A stretch of DNA of 48,523 nt from assembly GCF_900101165.1 (NCBI RefSeq), contig NZ_FNFK01000008.1:14782-63304 (forward strand), read 5' to 3'. The position numbers were made by a program, and so were the translations under genes. The notes beneath the pieces were generated by a model. That model worked only from the letters and a program-made list of their open reading frames with translations. It was not told the DNA's origin and searched no databases. Below, piece by piece: positions 18,154 through 26,554 of the stretch (position 1 is the stretch's first letter; each line of letters begins with the position of its first letter). This DNA is from Alkalibacterium thalassium (GTDB taxonomy: Bacteria > Bacillota > Bacilli > Lactobacillales > Carnobacteriaceae_A).

Positions 18154-18168
18154 CCCTAATCGTAAAGT

Positions 18169-19284
18169 TTATTTAGTCAGCTCTTCAAAAGCTTTGAATT
18201 CATAATCTAGATCCTTAGCCACTGCCTTATTGACCACATGTCCTTTGTATACGTTCAGACCGGCGGCGAGACCTGCATCACGTTTCAGTGCATCTTCAAC
18301 ACCCAGTTCCGCAAGCTTCAGAGCATAAGGAACCGTATCATTAGTCAGAGCCACTGTCGACGTTTTTGGTACGGCCCCTGGAATGTTGGCCACACCATAA
18401 TGGAGAATGCCGTGCCTTTCCACTACCGGTTCATCATGAGTTGTCGGCTCGCTCAACGTTTCAAAATTACCCCCCTGATCAATAGCAATATCGACGATCA
18501 CAGCTCCTTTATTCATTGACTTAACCATGTCTTCTGTCACCAGTTTTGGTGCTTTTCGTCCCGGCACAAGAACAGCACCAATCACCAGATCAGATTCACT
18601 TATAGCTTTCTCAATGTTGGCTGGATTTGAAGCTAGGGTCTGCACATTGCTTCCGAACAACTGGATGAGTTCTCTCATCCGCTGAGGATTCAGTTCGATG
18701 ATGTTTACCTTTGCACGCATCCCAACAGCCATCCGAGCAGCATTCTCTCCTGCCACTCCGCCACCGAGGATCGTTACAGTCCCCCTAGGCACACCGGTTA
18801 CTCCACCTAGGAGAATTCCTTCTCCCCCCGCATGTCTTTCAAGATAATGCGCACCGATCTGGACAGCCATTCTTCCTGCCACCTCACTCATCGGCGTCAG
18901 CAGCGGCAGCTTGCCGTTCTTTTCAACCGTCTCGTAGCCGATAGCCGTCACTTCATGATCCACCAGTGCTTGAGTCAGTTCGGGAGCAGCTGACAGATGA
19001 AGATAAGTAAAGAGGATCAGCCCTTTTCTTAAGTAAGTGTACTCCTCTTTCAGCGGTTCTTTCACTTTCATGATCATTTCAGCCTGTTTCCAGACTTGAC
19101 CGGCCGATTCTGTCAGCTCTCCACCGTTTTCAGCATACTGCTCGTCTATAAACCCACTTCCTTCCCCCGCTCCTTTTTCTACAAGGACACGGTGTCCGTT
19201 GTCTGTCAGTCGTCCGACATTCGAAGGGGTCAGAGCTACACGGTATTCATTATTTTTTATTTCCTTAGGTAGACCAATAATCAT
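18169..19284 (-). CDS. ald: Alanine dehydrogenase
   Basis: Catalyses NAD-dependent oxidative deamination of L-alanine to pyruvate and ammonia, or the reverse. The 371 residues match the family length. The N-terminal signature [20 protein letters not shown] contains the substrate-site Arg. Lys and His equivalents lie in MKVKEPL and TYLHLSA, and the Rossmann motif is [17 protein letters not shown]. The pattern [11 protein letters not shown] near residue 300 is also typical. It probably follows mgsA and the small membrane gene in one unit, since gaps are only 24 and 12 bases. Confidence 0.95.
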   Translation of the reverse strand: MIIGLPKEIKNNEYRVALTPSNVGRLTDNGHRVLVEKGAGEGSGFIDEQYAENGGELTESAGQVWKQAEMIMKVKEPLKEEYTYLRKGLILFTYLHLSAAPELTQALVDHEVTAIGYETVEKNGKLPLLTPMSEVAGRMAVQIGAHYLERHAGGEGILLGGVTGVPRGTVTILGGGVAGENAARMAVGMRAKVNIIELNPQRMRELIQLFGSNVQTLASNPANIEKAISESDLVIGAVLVPGRKAPKLVTEDMVKSMNKGAVIVDIAIDQGGNFETLSEPTTHDEPVVERHGILHYGVANIPGAVPKTSTVALTNDTVPYALKLAELGVEDALKRDAGLAAGLNVYKGHVVNKAVAKDLDYEFKAFEELTK

Positions 19285-19308
19285 AGCGACAATCCTTCCA
19301 TTAGTTAA

Positions 19309-19506
19309 TTAAATTATAAAGTAAGCTATCATCAGAAGCAGGCCAGTAAGCATGAACAGCAGCCCGCCAATTTTCTTAAGCTGCGGGAACCATTCCGGAA
19401 ACTCCGTCTGTGCTCTACGCCCGCGCTTTCCAGGGTTAAGCTGATCTGAAAACCTGAATGACAAATAGCCTGAAATAAGCAATGCTAATCCGATAATCAG
19501 CAGCAT
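19309..19506 (-). CDS. Small two-helix membrane protein, unknown function
   Basis: A 65-residue hypothetical protein with two hydrophobic helices (about 2-18 and 46-64) separated by a basic, polar loop (NPGKRGRRAQ). I do not recognise a family. It starts at an ATG after GGGGTG and lies 12 bases after mgsA and 24 before ald, so it is likely translated from the same message. Tight packing between two metabolic genes argues that it is real rather than chance. Confidence 0.6.
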   Translation of the reverse strand: MLLIIGLALLISGYLSFRFSDQLNPGKRGRRAQTEFPEWFPQLKKIGGLLFMLTGLLLMIAYFII

Positions 19507-19518
19507 GTCAGCACCCCT

Positions 19519-19941
19519 TTAAAAATGTAGTGAATCGCGGTCCTGGCCTCTTGAGACATCTCGCCAGCTGTAAAAGCCGGCATCCAGTCCTCTAAGCAGA
19601 ACTTCAGCAGTCCCTATATTTGTAGCTAGAGGAATTTCATAGACATCACACAGGCGGAGCAATGCAGATATATCTGGCTCATGGGCCTGTGCAGTAAGAG
19701 GATCACGGATAAATATAACCAGATCCATCTTATTATCAGAGATGTAGGCACCAATCTGCTGGTCCCCGCCGAGCGGACCAGATTTAAACCGGTGGACATT
19801 CAGACCTGTTTCATCTGAAATTCGCTTTCCTGTCGTTCCTGTAGCAAAGAGGTCATGTTGTTCCAAAATGACCTTATAAGCTGCTGCAATTTTTACGATA
19901 TCATCTTTCTTTTTATCATGGGCAATCAACGCAATATTCAT
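19519..19941 (-). CDS. mgsA: Methylglyoxal synthase
   Basis: Converts dihydroxyacetone phosphate to methylglyoxal and phosphate, a bypass that relieves sugar-phosphate build-up. The 140 residues contain [12 protein letters not shown] at the N-terminus, the phosphate-binding ATGTTGKRI, the [12 protein letters not shown] segment and the catalytic Asp in [10 protein letters not shown]. These are diagnostic. It is divergent from a DJ-1/PfpI-family gene, and in front of a small membrane protein and ald. Confidence 0.94.
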   Translation of the reverse strand: MNIALIAHDKKKDDIVKIAAAYKVILEQHDLFATGTTGKRISDETGLNVHRFKSGPLGGDQQIGAYISDNKMDLVIFIRDPLTAQAHEPDISALLRLCDVYEIPLATNIGTAEVLLRGLDAGFYSWRDVSRGQDRDSLHF

Positions 19942-20108
19942 AAAGGGAATACTCCTCCTTAAAATGTCGTATTTTTTTCATCATAACATAAAACAGAGCA
20001 GCTTATTGAATAAAAAATTGAGTATCTCTACCGTGAATCGTTTTACTTGAAGGATCTATGGTGAGTCGATAAACTGTGACTAGAATAAATGAAGGAGGAA
20101 TTACAAGA

Positions 20109-20627
20109 ATGGGCAAGAAAGTTGCAGTCGTTATAACAAAACTATTTGAAGACGTGGAATTTACTTCCCCTAAAGAAGAACTGGAAAAGGCAGGTCATAC
20201 ACTGACTACGATCGGATTTGAAGCAGGTGAAACAGTAGAGGGTAAAAAAGGAGAAGCATCGGTGACTATCGATAAAAGCATTGATGATGTCTCTCCGGAA
20301 GACTTCGATGCCCTACTGATTCCTGGGGGATTTTCTCCAGACCAGCTGCGTAAGGATGACCGATTCCTGGAGTTTACCCGTTCGTTCTCAAACGACAGTA
20401 AACCTATTTTCTCTATCTGCCACGGACCTCAGCTTCTGATCAATGCTGAAGTAGTAAAAGGAAAAGACATCACTTCAGTTAAGCAGGTGGCGGTGGATCT
20501 TAAAAACGCCGGAGCCAATTTTTATGACAAGGAAGTTGTTATAGATGACTCAGGTCTGATTTCAAGCCGTACGCCTGATGATCTTCCTGCTTTCAACAAA
20601 GCAATGGTCGATGCATTAAGTGAGTAA
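20109..20627 (+). CDS. DJ-1/PfpI-family stress protein
   Basis: A 172-residue class I glutamine-amidotransferase-like protein of the DJ-1/PfpI group (general stress protein type, YfkM-like). The nucleophile elbow SICHGPQLL places the reactive Cys at residue 104, with the acidic partner in the N-terminal EDVEFTSP segment and IPGGFSPD before it. Relatives are reported as proteases, chaperones or glyoxalase/deglycase enzymes. The frame opens at an upstream GTG, but the ATG at 20109 has AAGGAGG and is chosen. Its head-to-head position with mgsA makes aldehyde detoxification an attractive but unproven role. Confidence 0.82.
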   Translation: MGKKVAVVITKLFEDVEFTSPKEELEKAGHTLTTIGFEAGETVEGKKGEASVTIDKSIDDVSPEDFDALLIPGGFSPDQLRKDDRFLEFTRSFSNDSKPIFSICHGPQLLINAEVVKGKDITSVKQVAVDLKNAGANFYDKEVVIDDSGLISSRTPDDLPAFNKAMVDALSE

Positions 20628-20688
20628 ATTATCATTTTATTTGGATGAATGCTTAGGCAATTTTAAGGATTTTTCCAGATAGTTTTGC

Positions 20689-20897
20689 TACACTATGAAT
20701 GTGGAATTTAAGTACACGGTTCTTTTCTCCCCAAAAAGATGATGAATGTTTCCCCCGAATCATTCATCATCTTTGAAAAGATAAACACTATTTGAGACCA
20801 TTATTCTTTCTCCCCGGATTGAATGGGTTACTCAAATAAACTGAGACGTTTAGTCTTATCCCCAGCCACCTTTTCTAGAGGAAAAGGTGGCTTTTTA
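20689..20897 (+). ncRNA. Candidate C-rich regulatory small RNA
   Basis: A TACACT -10-like box (20689-20694) precedes about 200 non-coding bases with three hairpins and a terminator. Hairpin 1 has a perfect 14-base-pair stem (20735-20748 with 20761-20774), extended by CTTTTC/GAAAAG; its bulge exposes TCTCCCC (20726-20732) and its loop TTTCCCCC (20749-20756). Hairpin 2 (TATTTGAG/CTCAAATA, inner CCATT/AATGG) displays TTTCTCCCC (20807-20815). Hairpin 3 is AGAC/GTCT. A free TATCCCC (20857-20863) precedes the terminator AGCCACCTTTTC/GAAAAGGTGGCT. Unpaired UCCCC motifs aimed at ribosome-binding sites typify Gram-positive small RNAs such as RsaE and LhrC. No -35 is clear, so leader or 3'UTR origin remains possible. 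Confidence 0.6.
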
Positions 20898-20988
20898 TTA
20901 TATTCATTTCCTTATCTTCCTGATTTACTTTGAAAAAGAAAGCGGTAATTCATCATGGATTAGTCACAGTAAATTCAAATTTAAAGAC

Positions 20989-21104
20989 TATACTTTACTC
21001 ATACCCACAACAACCAACTTATTTTTGGTTACTTGCACTCCTCCAAAGTGACAAGTTACCACTCCTTTTTTGCCACCTGCTGTTCACTCAGCAGGTGGTT
21101 TTTT
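20989..21104 (+). ncRNA. Second candidate small RNA
   Basis: A TATACT (20989-20994) is followed by a hairpin with arms GGTTACTTG (21027-21035) and CAAGTTACC (21052-21060), an inner CACT/AGTG stem and a CCTCCAA loop. After an unpaired ACTCCTTTTTT comes a strong terminator, CCACCTGCTG/CAGCAGGTGG with six T residues (21073-21104). The exposed CCTCC could pair with ribosome-binding sites. The -35 is poor, and the terminator could instead serve upstream transcription. Confidence 0.4.
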
Positions 21105-21290
21105 ATCGCAGAAAACTCATGTAAAGTACAATATTGTTTCAAAAACTCTCTTTTGCCACTTACTATTTGAAAGCTACCTGAGCTTCCAAATCCTTGATTT
21201 ACCGCTTCCCATTCCTTCTTCGTCAATCACCTTCGTCTATTCCATGCTGGACATTATCTGTTTTTTATTACACATTAATGACTCATTTTA

Positions 21291-21319
21291 TTGCTTCCCT
21301 TGCTGTTCCTACATATAAT
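21291..21319 (+). promoter_or_regulatory. Probable metN promoter
   Basis: TTGCTT (21291-21296), 17-base spacer, TATAAT (21314-21319), about 50 bases before metN. I find no S-box, T-box or SMK-like sequence between it and the gene. Confidence 0.55.
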
Positions 21320-21369
21320 TGGCAGTGTTGTTTAAACAGCGACGTAAATGAAGGAGGTCTATAGACACT

Positions 21370-22107
21370 TTGATACAACTCCGTCAGATAGAAAAAACGT
21401 TTTTCAGTAAAAACCAGACACTGGCTGCACTCACGGATATCTCACTCGACATAAAGACAGGTGAAGCATTCGGTGTCATAGGTGAAAGCGGGGCAGGAAA
21501 GTCGACTCTTCTCCGTATGATCAATGCACTTGAGACACCCGATGCTGGTTCCGTAACCGTAGACGGTGTTGATTTGACTCATTTGTCAAAGAAAGACCTG
21601 CGTATGGAACAGAAGCAAATTGGCATGATTTTTCAGCAGTTCAATCTGCTCAACAATAAAACAGTAGCTGAAAATATCAGATTACCTCTGACTCTCCATA
21701 ACTATGATCAAACTCTGACCGTAGACGAAGTCCTCGATTTCGTCGGGTTGAGCGACAAGAAGCACAGCTACCCTCAGCAGCTCAGCGGGGGGCAGAAACA
21801 GCGAGTTGGTATAGCCCGTGCCCTTATTACACGGCCAAAACTACTATTATGCGACGAGCCGACATCCGCTTTGGATCAGAATACTACAGAAGACATCGTA
21901 GCTGTTTTAAAAAAGGCACACAGAGAGTTCAAAATGACCATTGTCGTTGTCACACATGAACTTCCGGTCATCAAAGCCCTGTGCACACGGGCGGCTTTAA
22001 TGGAATACGGTAAAGTCAGGCAAATTGTAGATATCACTCGTTCAGAAGACAAACTGACTGATCGACCGTATCTTGAGCGTGCAATCGAGGTGCTGACTAG
22101 TGACTGA
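21370..22107 (+). CDS. metN: Methionine-type ABC transporter ATPase, lacking NIL domain
   Basis: The ATP-hydrolysing subunit of a MetNIQ-type importer. The 245 residues contain Walker A (GESGAGKST), Q-loop (FQQFNLL), signature (LSGGQKQR), Walker B (LLLCDEPTSALD) and switch His (VTHE). Full MetN proteins are about 340 residues because of a C-terminal NIL domain that senses methionine. That domain is absent here, and the frame ends overlapping the permease start, so this is not a truncation by a local stop. Start is TTG with AAGGAGG upstream. Substrate is inferred from metI and metQ. Confidence 0.85.
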   Translation: MIQLRQIEKTFFSKNQTLAALTDISLDIKTGEAFGVIGESGAGKSTLLRMINALETPDAGSVTVDGVDLTHLSKKDLRMEQKQIGMIFQQFNLLNNKTVAENIRLPLTLHNYDQTLTVDEVLDFVGLSDKKHSYPQQLSGGQKQRVGIARALITRPKLLLCDEPTSALDQNTTEDIVAVLKKAHREFKMTIVVVTHELPVIKALCTRAALMEYGKVRQIVDITRSEDKLTDRPYLERAIEVLTSD

Positions 22108-22786
22108 CTCTATTTCGATATATATAGAACGCATCATTGAATTCGCACCGCGTCTGCTCGACAGTTTATGGGAGACAGGCATCATGCTGTTTTTCGCCAT
22201 GCTTGCTGCTATTCTTCTTGGAATACCAGTTGGCACGCTACTGTATCTGACAGCTGACACTCGGCCTATGGCTAATCGGTTCGTCAATCGCCTTTTAAAT
22301 ATTCTGGTGAATGTGATCCGGTCGTTCCCCTTCTTGCTGTTAGTTGTAGCCATGCAGCCCTTTGTCCGGCAAGTATACGGCCGAGCGACTGGCGACCCCA
22401 TTGCTGCATCATTCCCCATGGTAGTGATTGCGATTGCCTTATATGCCCGTTTCGTTGAACAGTCTCTGATGGAAGTACCAAAAGGCATCATCGAAACGGC
22501 AAAATCTATGGGCGCAACAAACTGGCAGCTGGTCTGGAAATTCCTTTACGTGGAAGCCAGGAGCAGTCTGGTCATCGGCTTTACAACTGCTGTGATCAGT
22601 TTCGTGTCCTACTCGACGATCATGGGCGTTGTCGGTGGAGGAGGGATCGGTGATTTTGCCATCCGCTTTGGCTACCAGCGTTACGAAACAGATATTATGT
22701 ATACCGCCATTGTCCTGATCATTGTACTCGTTGAGATATTTCAATGGCTCGGACTGGCTCTTGCAAGAAAACTGGATAAAAGATGA
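22100..22786 (+). CDS. metI: Methionine-type ABC transporter permease
   Basis: A 228-residue membrane permease with about five predicted helices, of the MetI/MetP family. The coupling-helix EAA region is visible as VEQSLMEVPKGIIETAKSMGA. The GVVGGGGIGDFAIRFGYQRY segment near the C-terminus is characteristic of the methionine/NlpA class. It starts at GTG, eight bases inside metN, so translation is coupled. It works with metN and the lipoprotein metQ downstream. Confidence 0.9.
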   Translation: MTDSISIYIERIIEFAPRLLDSLWETGIMLFFAMLAAILLGIPVGTLLYLTADTRPMANRFVNRLLNILVNVIRSFPFLLLVVAMQPFVRQVYGRATGDPIAASFPMVVIAIALYARFVEQSLMEVPKGIIETAKSMGATNWQLVWKFLYVEARSSLVIGFTTAVISFVSYSTIMGVVGGGGIGDFAIRFGYQRYETDIMYTAIVLIIVLVEIFQWLGLALARKLDKR

Positions 22787-22816
22787 TGAATGAAAAAGAC
22801 TTAAGGAGAGATTATT

Positions 22817-23689
22817 ATGTTCAAAAAAACCCTAATTTTAGGAAGTACTGCTCTGCTATTGGCTGCCTGCGGTGACGCCACTGAAGAAACAGTCGATGAG
22901 ATAAATGGAACAGATGAAGAAACAACAGAAGAATCGGGAAACAGCAATGGTGAAGAGGTCGTCATTGAAGTCGCTTCTCACCTTCCTCCGATGACCGATA
23001 TCGTTGAAATTGCCGGAGATGTGATCGAGGATGGATACAGTGTCGAACTTGTAGAAGTATCCGACAATATCCAGTACAACGAAGCTCTTCTTAATGATGA
23101 AGTGGATGCCAACTTCGCCCAGCACGAACCGTTCATGGAAATGTTCAACACAGAACGAGACGGTAACCTGGTAGCTATCCAGCCTATCTATAATGCGATT
23201 GTAGGCTTCTATTCTCCAGTCTATGAATCGATCGATGATATTGAAGAAGGAGCAGAAGTAGCACTTCCAAGTGACCCGTCAAACGAAGCCCGTGCTCTGA
23301 TGATTCTGGATCACTACGATTTGATCACATTGAGTGAGGATGTCAGCTTCGAAGCCACTGTAAATGATATTGAAGAAAATCCGTATGATCTGACCTTTAC
23401 AAGTATCGATCTGCTAAACTTGTCAGCTGCCTACGAAGACGGTGTGGAACTGGTATTCAACTATCCGACTTATATTGAATCAGTTGGGCTGACACCTGAA
23501 GATGCACTTATCCTGGAAGATGATGAAGACTTTACTTTCGCGATCCAGCTTGTAGCAAGAGAAGATAACCAGGATTCTGATGCTATCCAGGCCCTTAAGG
23601 ACGCCTTTACCAGCCAGGAAGTCTATGATTTCCTTGATGATCTTGCCGAAAACGGCCATCTGGAACCAGCTTTTGAAGTGAATAATTAG
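22817..23689 (+). CDS. metQ: NlpA/MetQ-type substrate-binding lipoprotein
   Basis: The extracytoplasmic receptor of the MetNIQ importer. The 290 residues open with a lipoprotein signal ending in the lipobox LLAAC (Cys18). A strongly acidic linker (Glu/Asp/Thr-rich, about 20-48) follows, then the NlpA fold beginning IEVASHLPPMTDIVEI. Segments such as NDEVDANFAQHEPFM are typical of MetQ. ATG follows AGGAGAG, 30 bases after the permease stop. The acidity of the linker is unusual and may reflect a salty or alkaline habitat. Methionine is the most likely ligand, but close relatives bind other amino acids. Confidence 0.88.
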   Translation: MFKKTLILGSTALLLAACGDATEETVDEINGTDEETTEESGNSNGEEVVIEVASHLPPMTDIVEIAGDVIEDGYSVELVEVSDNIQYNEALLNDEVDANFAQHEPFMEMFNTERDGNLVAIQPIYNAIVGFYSPVYESIDDIEEGAEVALPSDPSNEARALMILDHYDLITLSEDVSFEATVNDIEENPYDLTFTSIDLLNLSAAYEDGVELVFNYPTYIESVGLTPEDALILEDDEDFTFAIQLVAREDNQDSDAIQALKDAFTSQEVYDFLDDLAENGHLEPAFEVNN

Positions 23690-23725
23690 TTTGAACTAAA
23701 TTGACTGAACAACCAGTCAGTTTTC

Positions 23726-23800
23726 TGCCCGCCCAGTCGGATTCCAGTCCTGTACGGAGTATTTCTCCTGCAGGCTGATCCCTATGGTCGGGCATTTTTT
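23726..23800 (+). terminator. Long bulged terminator after metQ
   Basis: Outer arms TGCCCG and CGGGCA enclose GGAT/ATCC, CAG/CTG, CCTG/CAGG and GGAG/CTCC stems, and six T residues follow. Its left part, with the preceding 12 bases, shares the motif CAGTCAGTTTT...CCCAGTCGGATTCC with the trpX leader. Confidence 0.7.
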
Positions 23801-23821
23801 GTACTGCCAGTTTTGTCTTCA

Positions 23822-24754
23822 TCAGCGCCGGGGCACTGTCTGCTCATATACTCTCCCGGAAGTGGCTCCTGTCGCTGTATAGTGCTCTTTCAACACCTTT
23901 CTCATCCGTCTGAAATGAACCGCATCCCCGCACCACTCGTTTACTTTAGCCGTCGTCAGAGTGGTCTCAGGAAAGAGAAACTGCAGTTCTTCTATATTAT
24001 CCAGAATTACATCCGTTACTGCACGTTTAACGAAACAGGATTTACAGTAACAGGACCGTTGAGTAATCAGAAGATCAAAAGATCCGCAGGCATTGCAAGA
24101 TAACCCTTTCTTCAACTCCTTATAGGAATAATACGGCAGCTGATTCTGCACGGGACTGTCATCGTCATGCAGTTTGAGTATGCGTCTGGCCAGATCGTGA
24201 TGATCCCTGCTCAGCATTCGGCTTTTTGTATTGAGATCCTCCAGGTACTCATCGATCTGATTCGGCAGGATGATTGGATCCTCTACTCTCGCATTGTATA
24301 AACTGAATTGTGGATGGATAAACACCAGATGAGCTGTGACCTTCAGCTCACTTCCCCACTCTTTCAGAAGCTGACTAAGAACAGATGCCGATCTATTCAG
24401 CTGAATCAGCGGATTCGCCACCTCCTCCCCATGTATCGTACTGAAGCCTTCCATATGCCTGACGTAGCGTCCAACATAGTTCCTGATTTCGAATATATAC
24501 ACCCCGTGTGAGGCAATCAGCAGGGAGTCCACTTTAAAAGACAGTCCTTTGTTCAATAGAAGCAGATCATTCAGTACGATGGCCTGCTTATCGATATGCT
24601 TATTTATTTTATCGTCAAATGCGGTCTCTCCACTTAATCCTTTCTGCAGATTAATCAGGTAACGCTTCTCCGGCTCCTTCAATTCAAACCGTTTATCCAA
24701 GTAATTCAGTCCTCTGAGCAAGTCGGATGGTTGTCTTGCTTTTAATATCTCCAT
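23822..24754 (-). CDS. NERD-domain protein, second paralogue, altered active-site residue
   Basis: A 310-residue NERD protein colinear with that at 37-999: N-terminal alpha region, NERD core (about 40-155), and zinc ribbon (Cys220/223 and Cys237/240). The signature Asp76 and Glu89 are kept, but the following Lys is Arg91 (FEIRN instead of FEVKN), which may weaken or abolish nuclease-type chemistry. ATG has AAGGAGG at good spacing. It stands alone, convergent with metQ. Role unknown; pairing of an intact and a changed paralogue in one region could mean a duplicated or regulatory partner. Confidence 0.78.
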   Translation of the reverse strand: MEILKARQPSDLLRGLNYLDKRFELKEPEKRYLINLQKGLSGETAFDDKINKHIDKQAIVLNDLLLLNKGLSFKVDSLLIASHGVYIFEIRNYVGRYVRHMEGFSTIHGEEVANPLIQLNRSASVLSQLLKEWGSELKVTAHLVFIHPQFSLYNARVEDPIILPNQIDEYLEDLNTKSRMLSRDHHDLARRILKLHDDDSPVQNQLPYYSYKELKKGLSCNACGSFDLLITQRSCYCKSCFVKRAVTDVILDNIEELQFLFPETTLTTAKVNEWCGDAVHFRRMRKVLKEHYTATGATSGRVYEQTVPRR

Positions 24755-25173
24755 TTCGTTCGCCTCCTTACTATACTCATTGTCTTTTTATCGAAAAACT
24801 GACTAAAATTGTTTGAGTTTTTTTAACTGCTATATTTATATGGGGAGTCGCCTCGTTTAGCGTAGATTCAGCTGCAGGCTCTTAGTTTACGTGTTTTTTG
24901 AACAGACCAGGGGGATGGGGGGGGGAATCTTGTGACAAACTGAAGAAAAAAAAGAGGATTCGAGTTGGTTGTAAAACGCATCTTACAACACACTCGTGTG
25001 GATAAGACATAGCGAGTTGGCTATAAGATCCTCCCACACTACACCCAGCATCATCCCACTGACGACTTTTCACTTTTTCTATATAGACGATACTCGTCAG
25101 CTGACTAGTATCATCCTCTCAACCCTTTCAGAACGAAAAAACAGCCGATCCAGTCGGCTGTTTTCAAATCATC
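24755..25173. other. Non-coding region with G-run, hairpins and a 30-base palindrome
   Basis: A 419-base gap between NERD and amidohydrolase genes. It holds two G runs separated by AT (about 24910-24927), and on the minus strand a set of hairpins ending in a T tract (GTTGTAA/TTACAAC, CACA/TGTG, GAGGAT/ATCCTC then eight T residues, near 25050-24950). At 25086-25115 a near-perfect palindrome has 15-base arms with 13 matches centred on CAG/CTG. The amidohydrolase terminator is listed separately. No coding frame is convincing. A minus-strand small RNA or an operator is possible. Confidence 0.45.
25135..25162 (-). terminator. Terminator after amidohydrolase gene
   Basis: ACAGCCGA pairs with TCGGCTGT, with seven T residues on the minus-strand side. 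Confidence 0.88.
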
Positions 25174-26421
25174 TTATTTAGTTAAGGTGTCTTTTTCGAC
25201 CTTGCCGTCCTTGACGACATATTGAATGGTATCGGTGTCCGCCAGGCTCGCAATGTCTTCGAGGGGGTCACCTTTAACGATGACAATATCAGCCAGTTTT
25301 CCTTTCTCAAGGGTGCCGACTTTGTCTTCCCATCCTAAACACTCAGCTGCCGTTTTTGTGGTAGCCACGATTGCTTCCATCGGTGTCATCCCCACATCGG
25401 TCATGAGTTCCAGTTCCCTTAAATTGAGTCCGTGAGGCATGACTCCAGCATCAGTACCCATAGCTATTTTAACTCCTGCTTTATGAGCTTTAGTGACACT
25501 TTCCTTGTGGATCTCAATGACTTCCTTGGACTTCTCTACAGCTGAATCAGGCATCCCGGATTCTTCAGCAAGTTCCAGAACGGATACTGGCGCCAGCAAG
25601 GTCGGTACCAGGAATGTTCCGTTTTCTTTCATCAGATCAATAGCTTCGTCATCCAGAAAGATGCCGTGTTCAATTGAATGGATGCCTGCCCGGACGGCCT
25701 GTTTGATCCCTTCAGCTCCCTGAGCGTGGGCCATGACTCGCACACCTTTTCTGAAACGTGCTTCTTCCACAATGACTTTCAGTTCTTCCAGAGAAAACTG
25801 GGTAAACTCCGGATGGTCGGTCGGGCTGAGTACGCCACCCGTCGCATGGACTTTAATGACCTCAGCTCCGGCACGAAGCAGTTCACGGACTTTCTTCCGG
25901 ACTTCTTCCACACCGTCTGCCCGCCCGTCAGGCATACCCGGATAATTGGCCTGAAGCAGTTCAACCGTCTGACCAGATGTAGTATAGCCATCACCATGTC
26001 CACCGGTGATCGTCAGTGCATTGATGCTCAGCTGCAGACGCGGACCGGCGATCAATCCTTCTTCCACAGCTTTCTTCACACCTAAATCTGCCCCTAATGC
26101 ATCTCTGACAGATGTGATTCCGGCATCCAGTGTCTTCCTCATATACTGGGCAGCCTGGTAAAATCTGTAGGAAAAAGGAGTCTCCAGTCGTTTCTGAACC
26201 CCTTCAAACTCCATCATGACGTGAACATGGGCATCGATAAGTCCTGGGAGGATGGTTCCTCCTCCGGCATCGACTATCGTTTCATCTCCAGTCAATGTGT
26301 ATCCTTCCGCTTCTCCTGCGTATAGCAAGGTGTTTCCTTCAAATACAAACAGCCCATCGCTGACCGGCTGTCCGCCAAGTCCATCAATTAGACGTCCGTT
26401 GTTTATAGCTGTTTTTCCCAT
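25174..26421 (-). CDS. Metal-dependent amidohydrolase (imidazolonepropionase/Xaa-Pro dipeptidase-like)
   Basis: A 415-residue cytoplasmic hydrolase of the amidohydrolase superfamily. The metal ligands appear in order: LIDAHVHVMME (two His), a KVHATGG lysine-histidine segment, VMAHAQG, SIEHGIFL and the late GTDAGVMPHG Asp. The C-terminal beta-sandwich half (KLADIVIVKGDPLEDI) is typical of imidazolonepropionase-like and prolidase-like members. Related enzymes act on dipeptides or small cyclic amides; the substrate cannot be read here. ATG start. It follows the amidase gene on the same strand after 133 bases. Confidence 0.85.
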   Translation of the reverse strand: MGKTAINNGRLIDGLGGQPVSDGLFVFEGNTLLYAGEAEGYTLTGDETIVDAGGGTILPGLIDAHVHVMMEFEGVQKRLETPFSYRFYQAAQYMRKTLDAGITSVRDALGADLGVKKAVEEGLIAGPRLQLSINALTITGGHGDGYTTSGQTVELLQANYPGMPDGRADGVEEVRKKVRELLRAGAEVIKVHATGGVLSPTDHPEFTQFSLEELKVIVEEARFRKGVRVMAHAQGAEGIKQAVRAGIHSIEHGIFLDDEAIDLMKENGTFLVPTLLAPVSVLELAEESGMPDSAVEKSKEVIEIHKESVTKAHKAGVKIAMGTDAGVMPHGLNLRELELMTDVGMTPMEAIVATTKTAAECLGWEDKVGTLEKGKLADIVIVKGDPLEDIASLADTDTIQYVVKDGKVEKDTLTK

Positions 26422-26554
26422 AGTATCTCCCCTATTAATTAGTGTATTTACTAGTGTATACGAAGTCCAGCCGCTTTACTATAATAAGATTAAAACCAAA
26501 TGGCTTTATTCTAATTTAACCACCCTGATATAATGACCTGCTTGTCTGTACCCT

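Noticed and set aside
20930-21318. Plus-strand frames upstream of metN
   Set aside because: They cross a strong terminator and the metN promoter, and have no ribosome sites or recognisable domains.
20628-21369. SAM (S-box) or methionine T-box for metNIQ
   Set aside because: None of the conserved core sequences are seen; the hairpins fit small RNAs and terminators better.
23607-23822. Minus-strand frame downstream of the second NERD gene
   Set aside because: It overlaps the metQ 3' end and its terminator, with no ribosome site; only the short shared motif is of interest.
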